Source: Gari tellinella (lineage: Eukaryota > Mollusca > Bivalvia > Cardiida > Psammobiidae). From it: a stretch of DNA of 64,000 nt. The notes beneath the pieces were generated by a model, which made no database searches, was not told where the DNA came from, and was given only the letters and a program-made list of their open reading frames with translations. The stretch covers positions 101,363,038 through 101,427,037 of the forward strand of contig OV277856.1 of the NCBI GenBank assembly GCA_922989275.2. Reading direction: 5' to 3'. Positions 12,558 to 23,999 of this stretch are shown here, piece after piece (the stretch's first letter is position 1; each line of letters starts with the position of its first letter). The position numbers were made by a program, and so were the translations under genes.

Positions 12558-13361
12558 GCTTAAAACAGAATTGAGATAATATGTAGTAATATGTTCCTTA
12601 ACGAGCATTCGGCTTTATTTTCAGTCTGCTTAAATAATCACCTATCTTTAGAATTGAAGCCAAACCATATGGTAAAGGGTTTTCTGGAAATGCTACTATA
12701 GACTTATAAGAGGTGTTTTGGTTATTCTGCTTATAATTATAATAGAAAGCAAAATTTTCAAGCAAAATAAATGAATCTTTTCGATTCGAATGTGTTATAA
12801 TTATCTTGAAATCATTTGAAATCCTGAAACTCATTTGGTGTCTTAATTTTACTTTCCTCAGTGAGTAGTTTCATAAGAACAAGAAAATAAATAGGATCTT
12901 AAATTAGATCCCGCCATTTAGATCAATCTTGTTTTAATGTTTAAGATATCGAATTTCCACTGAACTTTAAATGAGTTACGGATTAAGTTCAAAATGCTAT
13001 TCAAACGAAGACCTGAAGTCACCCCAGAACTAATAAGTAATATTCGTGCTTAAATGATATATTAAAGAAGTTGAAAGGGGCACAAACACAGTTTCTCATA
13101 TATCTGGTTTACGGTTAGGTGCAAAATGTATTTGGTTTCAAGTTAGTTTAGAGAATTAGCAGGCATTGCTATTGCATTGATTAGAAAGTAAATGCACTTC
13201 AAGCAAATAATATTACTTTCCATCAACCACATTTCTAGATTTCAATATATCGTCAAAACCATAAACAGTAAAGCTACCCTTAAATGAATTAAAACAGTTA
13301 ATCAATGACTTTGCACAAGGACACCTTGTTATATAATTAAGTCCCCTCTTTGATCTTGTGC

Positions 13362-13611
13362 TACAGTAGAGAATCTGTTATTCTTTCCTGTTTAAACGCA
13401 AACGTACGCAAACGCAAAGCGCTAAAACGTAGAAAAGAACAACTTTCGGACAATTCTGATATTTCATGCTTATCTTGGTGGCAAACAGTTTGGAGCCTGA
13501 TCAGACGCCGGGTTACCCGGCGTCTGATCTGGCTCCAAACTGTTTGCACTGCAAATAATAGTTTTAGCGTAAACGCGTTTATTGGGAAAGAATAACAGAT
13601 TCTCCACTGTA
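13362..13611 (+). mobile_element. TA-1 MITE, full length (250 bp)
   Basis: Complete copy with TA ends. The right end abuts a TTAA-4-like segment (CTCAGTTAACTCGG...). Nearly identical on both sides of the CGGGTTACCCG centre. Confidence 0.9.
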
Positions 13612-13649
13612 CTCAGTTAACTCGGAAAACGGCATTTTCACCCCTTAAC

Positions 13650-13885
13650 ACATTCAACCCTAGCGACGAGTATACTCGTCATTTACAAACAGTGTATCTA
13701 TGAGGATTACTTTTGTCCTATTCAAACAGTGTAGACCCTGGTCAGAGGGCTCCTCTGATCAGGATCTATACTGTTTGTCATTTTGAAATTTTTTGTTAAA
13801 ATCGACCCTTTATAGTCATAAATGGACGAGACTTATTTTGTAATTGGAATTGTCCATGAAAAGTTTCAGGGATAAATGACTGGCA
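13650..13885 (+). mobile_element. TTAA-4 MITE
   Basis: ACACATTCAACCCTAGCGACG, ACGAGTATACTCGT, hairpin TAGACCCTGGTCAGAGGGCTCC with a partly deleted partner, then ATTGGAATTGTCCATGAAAAG. Further remnants lie at 2215-2350, 5045-5340 and 63518-63660. Confidence 0.65.
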
Positions 13886-13889
13886 TTCG

Positions 13890-15000
13890 GGCAAAGTATA
13901 AAACACTGTCGTTTCATAGCGCTTCGACACGGTTTCTTGCAAACAGTGTTTGCATTCAACTAGGTGTCCATACCAAGTATTAAGAAACAGTTTAACAAAT
14001 GTTGCTTTTTTGTATGCGATATATCGTAGAAATGGCCCTTATTTGCACCAAATGGAATAGACTGTTGTCACATAACACTGGAATTGTTCATTTGAAGTTT
14101 CAGTAGGCACTGAATCAAGCAGTGAAAAACATTTTCACAAATAATAAGAAAGATCAAATTGTTCAAAACGCTTTGTTGTACATGTAATTAAGAAATGTTT
14201 TATCCGGGTTTTTTTCACTGCGATCATGTAATAATCTCAGTAAAGTTCCGATATATCAACCTCGTACAGGGGCATTTTTGTTGAGGAATTCAGATTATCG
14301 TACGTCAACAAGATCTCAGTTTTAGAATATACATTTGATTTGGTCTAGTCTGTTTTAGAGTTTGGTCATCACAAAAGTATTTTGAGTTATAGGATTGTCC
14401 ATGTATCCTGCACTACACCAAGAATCTTTAAGCGATCACCCGAACAAACAGTACTGTGTAGGCTTTTAATATTTTTGTAAAAAATCAATATTGTTTGATT
14501 TCAATTTTTTTTTGGAGTTGTGATAAGCTGCATTGTTTTCAATACCCCCCTTGAAAAACGCCTTGTCGGGACTACTTTCTCTTAGTCCAACAGTTCTCAA
14601 AAATCGCTGCGTGAAGCGAGACGCCAAATGACGTCATTTGCGATGACGATACTTGAAACAACGTCACGATTTGGCGGTAAACATATATGGGGGAGGGACT
14701 ACAATACAACTTGAAAAGTGATAAATAATACGCGCTCATGTCAGAATTTAAATTTAATCAGTAGATCTAGTGGTATCTAAGTAATATATAGAAATTTGTT
14801 TTCATGAAGGCATAAAAAGCCCTGGTCACACTGTATGAAACCGTAAATATTCCCTTAATGAACTTACTATCAAGTATTTACTTTTTCTAACATATTTTTA
14901 ATTTTTCAGCTTCAAACATCATAAATCAATATCTACGAATTATAAACTAGGTTGTGGTAATATTCTCCCGTGGAATTTTTTTTATAATTTTATTGCATTG
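13890..15000. other. No gene or named repeat seen
   Basis: AT-rich sequence with a faintly repeated GAAGTTTCAG / AATTGTCCAT motif suggesting an old TTAA-4 remnant near 14030-14110. Nothing else is supportable. Confidence 0.4.
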
Positions 15001-15002
15001 TA

Positions 15003-15255
15003 TTAATCCATTACCTAATAGACAGTTTCTAGTTTTTGGAAATTGGTTATTGCTTAAAGTAGGATGGAAGTAAAGCAGAATGCGCATTAAGGCGCATTCT
15101 GCTTTACTTTCACCCTGCTTTAAGCTACCATCTGCTAGGATGTAGAAAATGTTTCTTGTGAGACATAATTATGAAAGTCTAAATTGGAACTATTTTCTTC
15201 AGCGGAGGAATAAATTGACAGCGTCAAAATGCCTGTTTATGGGGCAGTGGGTTAA
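15003..15255 (+). mobile_element. TTAA-1 MITE (253 bp)
   Basis: Bounded by TTAA. The central perfect hairpin AAGTAAAGCAGAATGCGCAT/TAAGGCGCATTCTGCTTTAC has TTAA at its apex. Outer ends TTAATCCATTACC and GGGGCAGTGGGTTAA are imperfect TIRs. TTAA flanks with C-rich termini suggest a piggyBac-type element. Confidence 0.8.
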
Positions 15256-15736
15256 GTTTCGTTTAATTGTAGAGAATACTACATACGAGTATCTCACACA
15301 GTATTAGGCATTGCTTTAAACCGAATAGCTTGGCGTCTGAACATTATCCAGAATTATTTGCAAGTGTTTATCAAGTAGCTGACTCTTAGAGAAATAAGGG
15401 TATACAATTAGATTACATATATTTATTCAGATTCAAAATTCTGTACAACTGATTGTCTAAGTCGAATAGCATTGCCAATCAATGGAAATTGAATGACATC
15501 AGGTTTAAGAAATGTATTGCTGTAATTCATAGTACTAATCTTGATAATTGTTTCTCCAAGTCTCGACTTCACGATGATATTAAAGAGAGCAAATGCGATC
15601 AAATTTGCGCAATCAGCGTCACTAATAACTGGCAAATGGGGAAATACACATCAGGTTATCAAGTCTTATTCAAATATAAGAGTTGAAAACAATAAGATAT
15701 GACCATGTCTACGTACGCCATGTTTAAACCTTGAAA

Positions 15737-16099
15737 TACAGCTCTCCCTCTCTACAACGATGCCCAATGGGAGGAGACACAAATTGTGTGCGTTATTCGG
15801 AGGAAGTCGTTATAGGTAGGGAGATTGGCTTATAATACTAACAGCTTGAATCCAGATCAGACGCCGCGCCACGCGGCGTCTTATCTGGATTCAAGCTGTT
15901 TGTCACAAGTCATTAAAAAATTCTGTCAAAACAACTATTATGTTACTTTGAGAAAAACAGCTGACGATAGTTTTAAGCAGACAATCATTGCAGCAGTAAA
16001 AGGGTTAGCCATAATTATCCTATTAAGGGGACTGCGGCAAGGGTCGTTCAAGGGAGAGAATCGTTGTTGGGAGGGCCGTTATAGGGAGGGAACACTGTA
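15737..16099 (+). mobile_element. TA-3 MITE (363 bp)
   Basis: Complete copy with a perfect hairpin around CGCCGCGCCACGCGGCG flanked by GCTTGAATCCAGATCAGA and its complement. The ends show TACAGCTCTCCCTC and AGGGAACACTGTA. Confidence 0.85.
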
Positions 16100-16199
16100 C
16101 TGGTAAATTCAGGTTTGGCTAGTTAGAGGCATTGAGATTCGTATACTTTTTAACGGAAATTGTACAATTAATAGTCAAAATGCTTTTTGTATTACGTGT

Positions 16200-16412
16200 A
16201 ACAAGTAAAATCTCTCTTATACGACCACTTAAACGAAGGATAATTGATCGTGTAAAAGACAAGTCACAGATTAAAGCAAGGTGACAATAAAACAGAAAGA
16301 TCCTAAAGGAGCGTTCTGTTTAACTGTCACCTTGCTTTAAGCAGTCACCTTTCGTAGACACATACTAATTAACAAAATATAGTGGCCGTATTAGCGAGGT
16401 TTTAATGTATTA
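16200..16412 (+). mobile_element. TA-2 MITE
   Basis: Same layout with diverged ends (AAGTAAAATCTCTCTTATAC; CGTATTAGCGAGGTTTTAAT) and a strong GCAAGGTGACAATAAAACAG central arm. Confidence 0.75.
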
Positions 16413-17077
16413 TCACTAACCAAGTAAACTCTATTGTTTAAAGGTAATTTAACATGTCCTGTCTACTTCCAGCTTTATTGAACGATGGAGACACGTTCTT
16501 TTCTATGTAAATTCTCGCAATACACATGGCCCAACTTATACGTGTGTTTGTTTGTCCCCTCAAATGTACTGTGGAGAAGACTGATTTACCATTTTAAACC
16601 AAGCTTAACGCAGTGCAATAAAATGTAAATACATGAACATACTTACATACTTTTATTTGAACAACCATAAGTCCTGCAATGCAGGAAACATCAGCATACA
16701 AATAATATTACTAATAGTCACATAACAACCAGTTTGCACGTGGAAAACGGCTACTTAGGTGGGGTTTATTTAGTAGAAAGTAAGAGTGAGTGTGGCCACA
16801 TTACCATTCGCAGATAAAAGAACACGAGATATCATGATCTGTGAGTGGTCATTTGACCATTTGGTCAAGTTTCGGTACCTATGCTCTATAACTTAGATAA
16901 TTGCATGAGGATGGAAATCCACTTGCAAAAGGAGTAATAGAAGTTGGTAAATGTTATAACCTTTGAATCTAAAAACCGTTTTTGTGTGTATCCAACATTG
17001 ATGGTGTATTAAGACTAAAAATTGGACCTTTGGTAAACGCGTTAGTTCCTTTCATCATCAAATTATTCGGGATATTT

Positions 17078-17290
17078 TTACCCCTCGCCGCTTGATGGTC
17101 GTCTGCTTCAGTATTGTTGTCTGCAAGGCAAGTTTTAAAGTTAGATTTAAGGTTGTATGACTTAATAAATATCGATACGAGTGTCAAACAGTTTGGGTCC
17201 TGATCAGACGTCGCGTTACGCGGCGTCTGATCAGGATCCAAACTGTTTCCAAAAGCGCCCTTAATCGTCATTGAGAGTAAAAGGGTTGAT
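17078..17290 (+). mobile_element. TTAA-2 MITE
   Basis: ACCCCTCGCCGCTTGATGG, TCGTCTGC motifs, a perfect hairpin (GTTTGGGTCCTGATCAGACG... complement at 17222-17248) and a right end TTGAGAGTAAAAGGGTTGA. Confidence 0.7.
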
Positions 17291-17362
17291 CTGAGTCTCA
17301 AATATTTTGGAACCTGCTCGGTAACGTGAAATAATGACGTCTTCTCCACTGTAGCTGGTCAA

Positions 17363-17723
17363 ACAGTGCCCCTCCCTACAACGACACTCATTACAACGAC
17401 TCCCTCCTTACAACGACCCTTGCCGCTGTTCCCCAAATTATACACTTTTGTCCAACATTTTCACTGCTGCAATATCCTCTGCATCAGATTGTTGTCCGCT
17501 GTTTTTATCAAAGGTACATATTTGACATTTTGACAGAAAAAAAACTTAATGACGAGTGACACACATCTTGAATCCAGATTAGACCCGCGTTTCGCGGCGT
17601 CTGATCTTGATTCAAGCTGTTTGCAAATATATGTCAATTGACCTCTGTATAACGACTCCCTCCGAACAACGCACACAATTTTTATCTCCCATTGGTGTCG
17701 TTGTAAAGAGGGAGCGGTGTATA
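17363..17723 (-). mobile_element. TA-3 MITE, reverse orientation
   Basis: Reads ACAGTGCCCCTCCCTACAAC on the left. The hairpin (CTTGAATCCAGATTAGACCC / GGCGTCTGATCTTGATTCAA) is at about 17570-17622, and the right end is GTAAAGAGGGAGCGGTGTA. Confidence 0.8.
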
Positions 17724-18164
17724 TGTTTTATCATGCTGATCGTTGAAACATGTAGGCTTATGTCTGTAGTATTATAGACAACTCAAAGTTAACCTCGTTA
17801 TCAACAATATTGCCTCAAGCATACATATTTTGTAATTACAATTTCGTAATCCTAAAGAATGAGGCAGATAATTACTTTTCACGTGTGCAAGTAGACTATT
17901 CGTATTACTGCCGAAGTAAACAATCATTTAATCAGCACTCAAGAACAAAACCTCATCCTGTTGCGCTGACATAAACATTGCCTTAGGACAACGTGACAAA
18001 TTCGTATTTGTATAAGATTTTATATAGGATGTGTGCGACGTAAATCGTGTAGTTAAAATAATTTAATGTTTTTAACACGCTTGAGGCTAGAATTGAAAAA
18101 CAAACACATATCAGAAGTATAACCAGGACTATTACAGCGGATATTATTTCAATTTGCAACACAG

Positions 18165-18420
18165 TGCTCCATCTCTACAACACAATCCCATGGGAGGCAA
18201 ATATTGTATGTGTCTTTCGCAGGGAGTTGTTTTTGGGAGGGAAAATAAGACTTGACTTAAATTTGCAATCAGCTTGAATCCAGATCAAGCTGTTTGTCAC
18301 TCGCGATTATGTTTTTTTGTCAAAATGTCCTTTATGTGACTTTTAGATAAACAGCAGACGACAATTTTAAGCAGACGATATTGCAGCCGTATAAACCTCA
18401 TTTCGAGGACAGCTGTCAAA
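18165..18420 (+). mobile_element. TA-3 MITE, shortened
   Basis: Left terminus CAGTGCTCCATCTCTACAAC. The core has lost the CGCCGCG segment, so GCTTGAATCCAGATCAAGC is a short hairpin. The right terminus is absent. Confidence 0.7.
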
Positions 18421-18654
18421 TTTTATTGTAGAAACATCCCTAAATGGTCAAAATTGGACTACATTTAATTGGACTCTGGAATTGTCTTTTTTCAAATTCA
18501 AATGGACAATGATCCTTTAAGAGTTTACAGAATTAAAGAATGATATGTACTATACTGTTTACTACTAACATTGTTAATGTACTAGATGATATCTTATATT
18601 GTTTAATAGAATGCCATTTCAACCTCCAATTTGCACACGTTTTCGCCTATGACA

Positions 18655-18904
18655 TACAGTGGAGAATCTGTTATTCTTTCCCAATAAACGCGTTTACGCT
18701 AAAACTATCATTTGCAGTGCAAACAGTTTGGAGCAAGATCAGACGCCGGGTAACCCGGCGTCTGATCAGGCTCCAAACTGTTTGCCACCAAGATAAACAT
18801 GAAATATCAGAATTATCCAAAAGTTGTAATTTTCTACGTTTTAGTGCTTTGCGTTTGCGTACGTTTGCGTTTAAACGGGAAAGAATAACAGATTCTCAAC
18901 TGTA
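18655..18904 (-). mobile_element. TA-1 MITE, full length (250 bp)
   Basis: Complete copy in reverse orientation (AATAAACGCGTTTACGC side first). The 140-codon open frame across it (18540-18962) is a read-through of the hairpin and is not a gene. Confidence 0.9.
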
Positions 18905-19154
18905 CGCAATATTGTATTCATTCAACTACTTGTTAGTTGTCATTATCCAAGGCTTGGTCTAGACTGCCAAATAGTGTATAGAGTACTGCCTTGTCTGTCG
19001 CCACGGCTGGTCTGAGTCTACACTTTACCTCGTTTTATCATACCAAGGCTCAAATCAATTTTAATTGAATATTGGTGTGCAGACGACAATTTCAAAGCAT
19101 GTGGTACATGTATTACCGCAGATTAAGGCCAAACTAATTACCTGTGTTTCCTAT

Positions 19155-19404
19155 TACATTGGAGAATCTGTTATTCTTTCCCGTTTAAACGCAAACGTAC
19201 GCAAACGCAAAACATTAAAACGTAGAAAAGTACAACTTTTGGACAATTCGGATAATTCATGTTTATCTTGGTGGCAAACAGTTTTGAGCCCGACCAGACG
19301 CCGGGTTACCCGGCGTCTGATCTGGCTCCAAACTGTTGGCACCGCAAATAATAGTTTTAGCGTAAACGCGTTTATTGGGAAAGAATAACGATTTCTCCAC
19401 TGTA
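19155..19404 (+). mobile_element. TA-1 MITE, full length (250 bp)
   Basis: Complete copy; the left TIR has one change (TACATTGGAG). Only about 250 bp downstream of the oppositely oriented copy at 18655-18904. Confidence 0.9.
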
Positions 19405-20025
19405 CATACACAAAACAAACAGGGACGGTAGGTTGGAAAATCCTTTTATTTTAATTTTCTTTTACAAATAGAATAGTTATTTTAATATTGTGTTGCAGTA
19501 ATTAATATAATTATAGTCATATATGAACATATATGAAAGATGGAATTAAATTTATTAAGTTTTGAAATTTGTTGTACGCATATCAAATGTGCCAATGAAA
19601 TGTGTTGTCTGCATGTTGATTGTGTCAATAGTTAATTAACTAGTGTATAATATCTGCAAGCAAGGTACTTCATGACAGATTTAGAGAACATTTCAATTTG
19701 ACATTTGCTAAATCGTATTTAACAATCAGTTCAAAACACTTAAACGTGTATAAATTAACTTTTTAAACACTTAGATGGAGAATAACTTCTGTTACACTCT
19801 TCGCAAAAAACGACTGTGATTTTTGCCGCAAAAATGATCGATACATTTTTCGACAAACATATAAATAGGGTCAGAGGGAAAACTAGTGTCGGTCGTGTTA
19901 CCGGCAACACATGTATTTTTTACTTGGCCCAACATATGTCAATGAAACTGGCACCAGAATGAAACACATTTGAAATACATACACTTTAATGCGTGATTGA
20001 CAATTAGTGACCTTATTATGCTCCC

Positions 20026-20714
20026 TCTTTACAACAGCATCCTACGGGAGATAAATATTGTGTGCATTTTTCGGAGGGAGTTTCTATAGGGAGGGGAACG
20101 TATTACCCTTATAGTGCTGAGCATGACTTAGCTTACGTTTGCAAACAGTTTTAACTCAGACCCGAGGCTGCGTATTGCGGCGTCTAATCAAAGTTAAAAC
20201 TGTGTGTCACTCGTTTTTTGATGTTTCTTCTGTCAAAATGTAATTTGAGAAAAAAGAACAGAAGGCAAATTTAACTTTTACTTTTTAAGCAGACGATATT
20301 ACATGTCTTGTTTGGAGAGCAGTGGCAAGCATTGTTGCTCGTAGGTACAGTACTGAATCTTATTAAATTAACAATTTTTGCGATTCGCTTGCAATTCGAT
20401 GACAATTCGCTTGCAATTCGATGGCAATTCGCTTGCGATTTCAAAAAACTAATTTACCCTCGGGTAAGTTTTCTTGAGTGGTGTATCTCACAAATGTTCG
20501 CAAATATGCATTCGTTAAATTTTACGATCCAAATTATGTCACAACCGCTTCTGAAACTTCGCGTAAAAATATTCAAACGTAGGATTTGTTTTTTGAAGCG
20601 CCCGATTCGATGGCAATTCGATGGCAATTCGCTTGCGATTATCATTTTAATTTAATAAGGTTCAGCACTGTAATCGTTGTTCGGAGGGTCGTTGTAGGAA
20701 GGGAACACGTTAAT
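20026..20714 (+). mobile_element. TA-3 MITE split by TA-4
   Basis: The left part has ATGCTCCCTCTTTACAAC and a degraded hairpin (AGTTTTAACTCAGACCCGAGG). The right part resumes at 20673 with ATCGTTGTTCGGAGGGTCG and ends GGAAGGGAACACG. A complete TA-4 element lies between. Confidence 0.8.
20346..20672 (+). mobile_element. TA-4 MITE (327 bp), inserted in TA-3
   Basis: TIRs TACAGTACTGAATCTTATTA / TAATAAGGTTCAGCACTGTA, with sub-terminal direct repeats of GCAATTCGATG and GCAATTCGCTTGC at both ends. The middle is moderately AT-rich, with no coding sequence. The 115-codon frame is spurious. Confidence 0.85.
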
Positions 20715-21178
20715 AGGAAACTTCTAACTCTACCGAGTGAAGCACGTATATTGAGAAGGATTAATGTATTCTCCACTGTACCACTTTCATTAATGATACT
20801 TCATCAGGCCCAGGCCTCTTGTTTCGATTAGAAGATTTTAATATTTACTTTTCTGCGAATCAAATCATTATTTGATACATCAAACTAACCTCGATCTAAA
20901 TCAAGATACTTGATTAATTCTCATAGTTTTTTTTTGAAACTTCTAGAACATCTTTTATGCAAAATCAGTCATTTAGTTCCATTTAATATTCAGTCATTAA
21001 TTTAGAAATAATATTAATCTTTGCCTTGCTACAATTTTGGAAAACGTCAATATTTCTCAATAAAAGGGTTTTGCTTTCATTTCCTACATTTTTCTGCAGT
21101 ACTCTTACATTAAGTTACTTTTATTCTTTCACTGCCAACGGCTCAGAAAGGCGGCTTGGCTAATAGTTTGGATCCTGG

Positions 21179-21428
21179 TACAGTGGAGAATGTGTTATTC
21201 TTTCCCAATAAACGCGTTTACGCTAAAACTATTAATTGCAGTGCAAACAGTTTGGAGCCAGATCAGACGCCGGGTAACCCGGTGTCTGATCAGGCTCCAA
21301 ACTGTTTGCCACCAAGATAAACTTGAATTATCAGAATAGTCCAAAATTTGTACTTTTCTACGTTTTAGTACTTTGCATTTGCGTACGTTTGCGTTTAAAC
21401 GGGAAAGAATAACAGATTCTCCACTGTA
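21179..21428 (-). mobile_element. TA-1 MITE nested in a TTAA-2 hairpin
   Basis: Complete copy. Left flank AGTTTGGATCCTGG and right flank CGACGCCGCGTAACG, followed by its complement TCTGATCAGGGTCCAAACT, are the two parts of a TTAA-2 core hairpin, so TA-1 landed inside the 5' arm. Confidence 0.88.
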
Positions 21429-21997
21429 CGACGCCGCGTAACGTGTCGTCTGATCAGGGTCCAAACTGTCTGACACTCGTATCGACGTTTCTTCAGTCAA
21501 AACAGCCCTAAAGCTGACTTTTAAAAAATGCAAACGAAAACACCTATGCAGACGATATTTTGGTGGTAATAGGCTTAAAGCAGACGATAAAACTTGACAG
21601 TGAAAGAGTTAAAGGGAGAGGAATAACGTATTCTCTACTGTATCATGCTTAGAATGATTACGTATAAATGCCAAGAAAAGGTAAGTCCAGGCAATATATT
21701 TGAACCTTTAATTTGCCAGTAATAGATACTACACGTATTAGAAACCGATCGAATACAGTCAAAATTGTTGCCGCCTAAGCGCGCTAACATATTGGGTATA
21801 TGTGACTAGGTGACATAACATAGAACAAAAGAAAACAATAGAGATGTTCATTCCGTTAGTCCATGTTGGGTTTATGTGGCTTTTTTTGGTTTATGTGGCT
21901 ATTTCATGTGTCTTTTAACACCTCTTTAACAATGGAAAAGTCACATTAACCTGAAATGTTAAAACGTCCGACTACTCATAAGAATAAACAAATCGTG

Positions 21998-22300
21998 TGT
22001 GTGTGTTGTTCGGGGGAGCTGTTATAGGGAGGGACAATAAATACCCTAAGAGTACATTTGAAAAACGTTTTAATCCGCGTTACGCGGCGTCTGATCTGGG
22101 TTCAAACTGATTGCCATTCGTCTTTATGTTTCTTATGTCGAAATGGCCAATAGATATATGTTACTAAGAAAAAACAGCAAACGACAATTTTAAGCAGATG
22201 ACACTGCAGCGATGAAAAGGTTATACATAACTGTTTAGTTTTTTGGAACAGTATCAAACAATGGTTGTTCGGAGGTCCGTTGCAGGGAGGGGCACTGTAT
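21998..22300 (+). mobile_element. TA-3 MITE, left-truncated
   Basis: GTTGTTCGGGGGAGCTGTTATAGGG, a reduced hairpin (TAATCCGCGTTACGCGG) and the right terminus AGGGAGGGGCACTGTA are present. A TTAA-3 element begins at 22301. Confidence 0.7.
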
Positions 22301-22747
22301 TTAACCCATTTGTGCCCATGATCCCATATATGGGACATAGGCAAACAGTGTAGACTCTGATCAGACGCCGCATTATGCGGCGTCTGATCAGAGTCTACAC
22401 TGTTTGCTGATAGGAATTTCAATATAAAACAAAATGAAAATGAAAATTTTGACCAGGCATCCCTTTGATAAAAAAAAATGTACTAATCCGATATATAAAC
22501 ATGGAAAGATCCACTGGGCGCAAATTATTATTATTATTATTATTATTATACCAGATTTATATAGCGCTCTTTTCACACAGGGGTTGTGCGTTCAAAAGCG
22601 CTTTACACGAAATAATATAAATGTACCTACAAATCGAGAAAAGACAAAATAACTACAATTAGATCTGAAATAAAACATGAATAAACATATAAGAGACAGT
22701 CCCCAAAACGGCGATCACATTACCCCCATCAATCAGAATGGGTTAAA
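22301..22747 (+). mobile_element. TTAA-3 MITE interrupted by a retroelement tail
   Basis: TTAACCCATTTGTGCCCATG at the left, GAATGGGTTAA at the right. The core hairpin TAGACTCTGATCAGACGCCG with its complement (22349-22398) sits next to the palindrome CCCATATATGGG. The last bases are displaced to 22737-22747 by the insertion at 22523-22736. Confidence 0.78.
22523..22736 (-). mobile_element. 5'-truncated retroelement tail with (TAA)n
   Basis: On the reverse strand it ends GAGCGCTATATAAATCTGGT followed by (TAA)n. The preceding TTTTGAACGC...CCTGTGTGAA matches 35250-35336. A simple-repeat tail and 5' truncation fit a LINE or LINE-dependent SINE. AAT occurs on both sides as a possible short duplication. 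Confidence 0.75.
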
Positions 22748-23469
22748 ATGTTCGCAAATATCATTGATGTTGGCCTTGGCAGTGTCGGCAGTAGGGTTAA
22801 ATAGCTTAGGCTCAAATGATAATCATTTTAAGCCAAGAAAATTCCAATAAACCGCATAGCAGAGTTTGTTAGTAATTTAAAGTAATCGGATTATGTGTTC
22901 TGTTGATATCACAAAAGCCTCCATCTCAATTTATAAACAAGACAGAAAAGGAATTGAAAGGTTTCTAATCTTTTAGTGACATAATTAAAATTAATTACAA
23001 AACATGTCTATACTAAAATCCTATTTTATCGCATATAACTGCAAATGAGTAGAAGCTTAGAAACCCCAAATACATAGCATGTTATTAGCGATCACTCACG
23101 TAATTTGTCTTAACCCTTATCATGCTAAATTGTCGTCTGCTTAAAATATATCGTCTGCGAAATAAGATCTTTTTCAAGCTTGAGAAGATATTTATATGAG
23201 TGGCAAACAGCTTGGATTCAAATCAGATGCCGCGTTACGCGGCGTCTGATCTGAAATGTTAATCTAGCAGATAAAACTTTTCGATGCACATTTTCATTAT
23301 AAATGCACGTACTGGCGTTATTTGACGGAATTCGATTAAATTAAAAGTAGATTTTGATAAATTAATCATGTCCCGAGGGTACCACAGAGAAAATCGGCGA
23401 TCTAGTCTATTTTAGCATCAGTTTAAGTCGATAGTCAAGACGACCCGTTGGATCCCGTTGTATACCTTG

Positions 23470-23997
23470 TACAGTACTGAACCTTATTAAATTAAATTGA
23501 TAATCGCAAGCGAATTGCCATCGAATTGCCATCGAATCGGGCGCTTCAAAAAAAAATCCTACGTTTGAATATTTTAACGCGAATTTTCCGAAGCGGTTGT
23601 GTCAAAAATGGAATCGAAAAAATTAACGAAGACATATTTGCGAACATTTTTCCTTTCTTTCTTTCTCTATATACTGCTACACGCCCCTTTCGGGTATTAC
23701 GAGCAGGGGCACTTTTTAGGTGCACCAATGGGACTGTACCCGGCCGGTCACTTTATCCTGACACCGACGAACCAGTTGTAATGCTAACCCGAAATCCTGA
23801 GCGCCAAGGCCGGGGATTGAACCCACAACCTCCCGCACTGCAAGCGGACGCTCAACCACTAAGCCACGCATTTGTGAGATACACCATTCAAGAAAAATTA
23901 CCCGAGGGTAAAGTTAGTATTATGAATCGCAAGCGAATTGCCATCGAATTGAAAGCGAATCGCAAACATTGTTAATTTAATAAGGTTCAGTACTGTA
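23470..23997 (-). mobile_element. TA-4 MITE carrying a SINE
   Basis: Complete TIRs (TACAGTACTGAACCTTATTA and complement) and the same CGAATTGCCATCGAATTGCC sub-repeats, but 528 bp long because of a 219-bp SINE at 23650-23868. Removing the SINE restores a normal TA-4 (compare 20490-20500, GTGAGATA-side sequence). Confidence 0.88.
23650..23868 (-). mobile_element. tRNA-derived SINE
   Basis: On the reverse strand the 5' end reads GCGTGGCTTAGTGGTTGAGC, with a polymerase III A box (TGGCTTAGTGG) and, about 40 nt on, a B box (GGTTCAATCCC). A unique body follows, then a GAAAGAAAGAAAG tail. CATTT flanks both sides (23645-23649 and 23869-23873) as a target duplication. Transcription would use the internal promoter; mobility would need an unseen LINE. 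Confidence 0.85.
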
Positions 23998-23999
23998 TC

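Noticed and set aside
14580..14700. Possible small promoter or enhancer with TGACGTCA-like sites
   Set aside because: AATGACGTCATTTG resembles a CRE site, but with no gene nearby it cannot be supported.
18540..18962. 140-codon open frame and many similar frames encoding QTVWSQIRRRVTRRLIRLQ
   Set aside because: They recur wherever TA-1 occurs and appear on both strands with almost the same peptide, because the element is a palindrome. They are translations of a MITE hairpin.
23526..23975. 149-codon open frame, one of the longer frames in the window
   Set aside because: It starts in TA-4 sub-repeats and runs through the SINE in antisense; no protein family resemblance.
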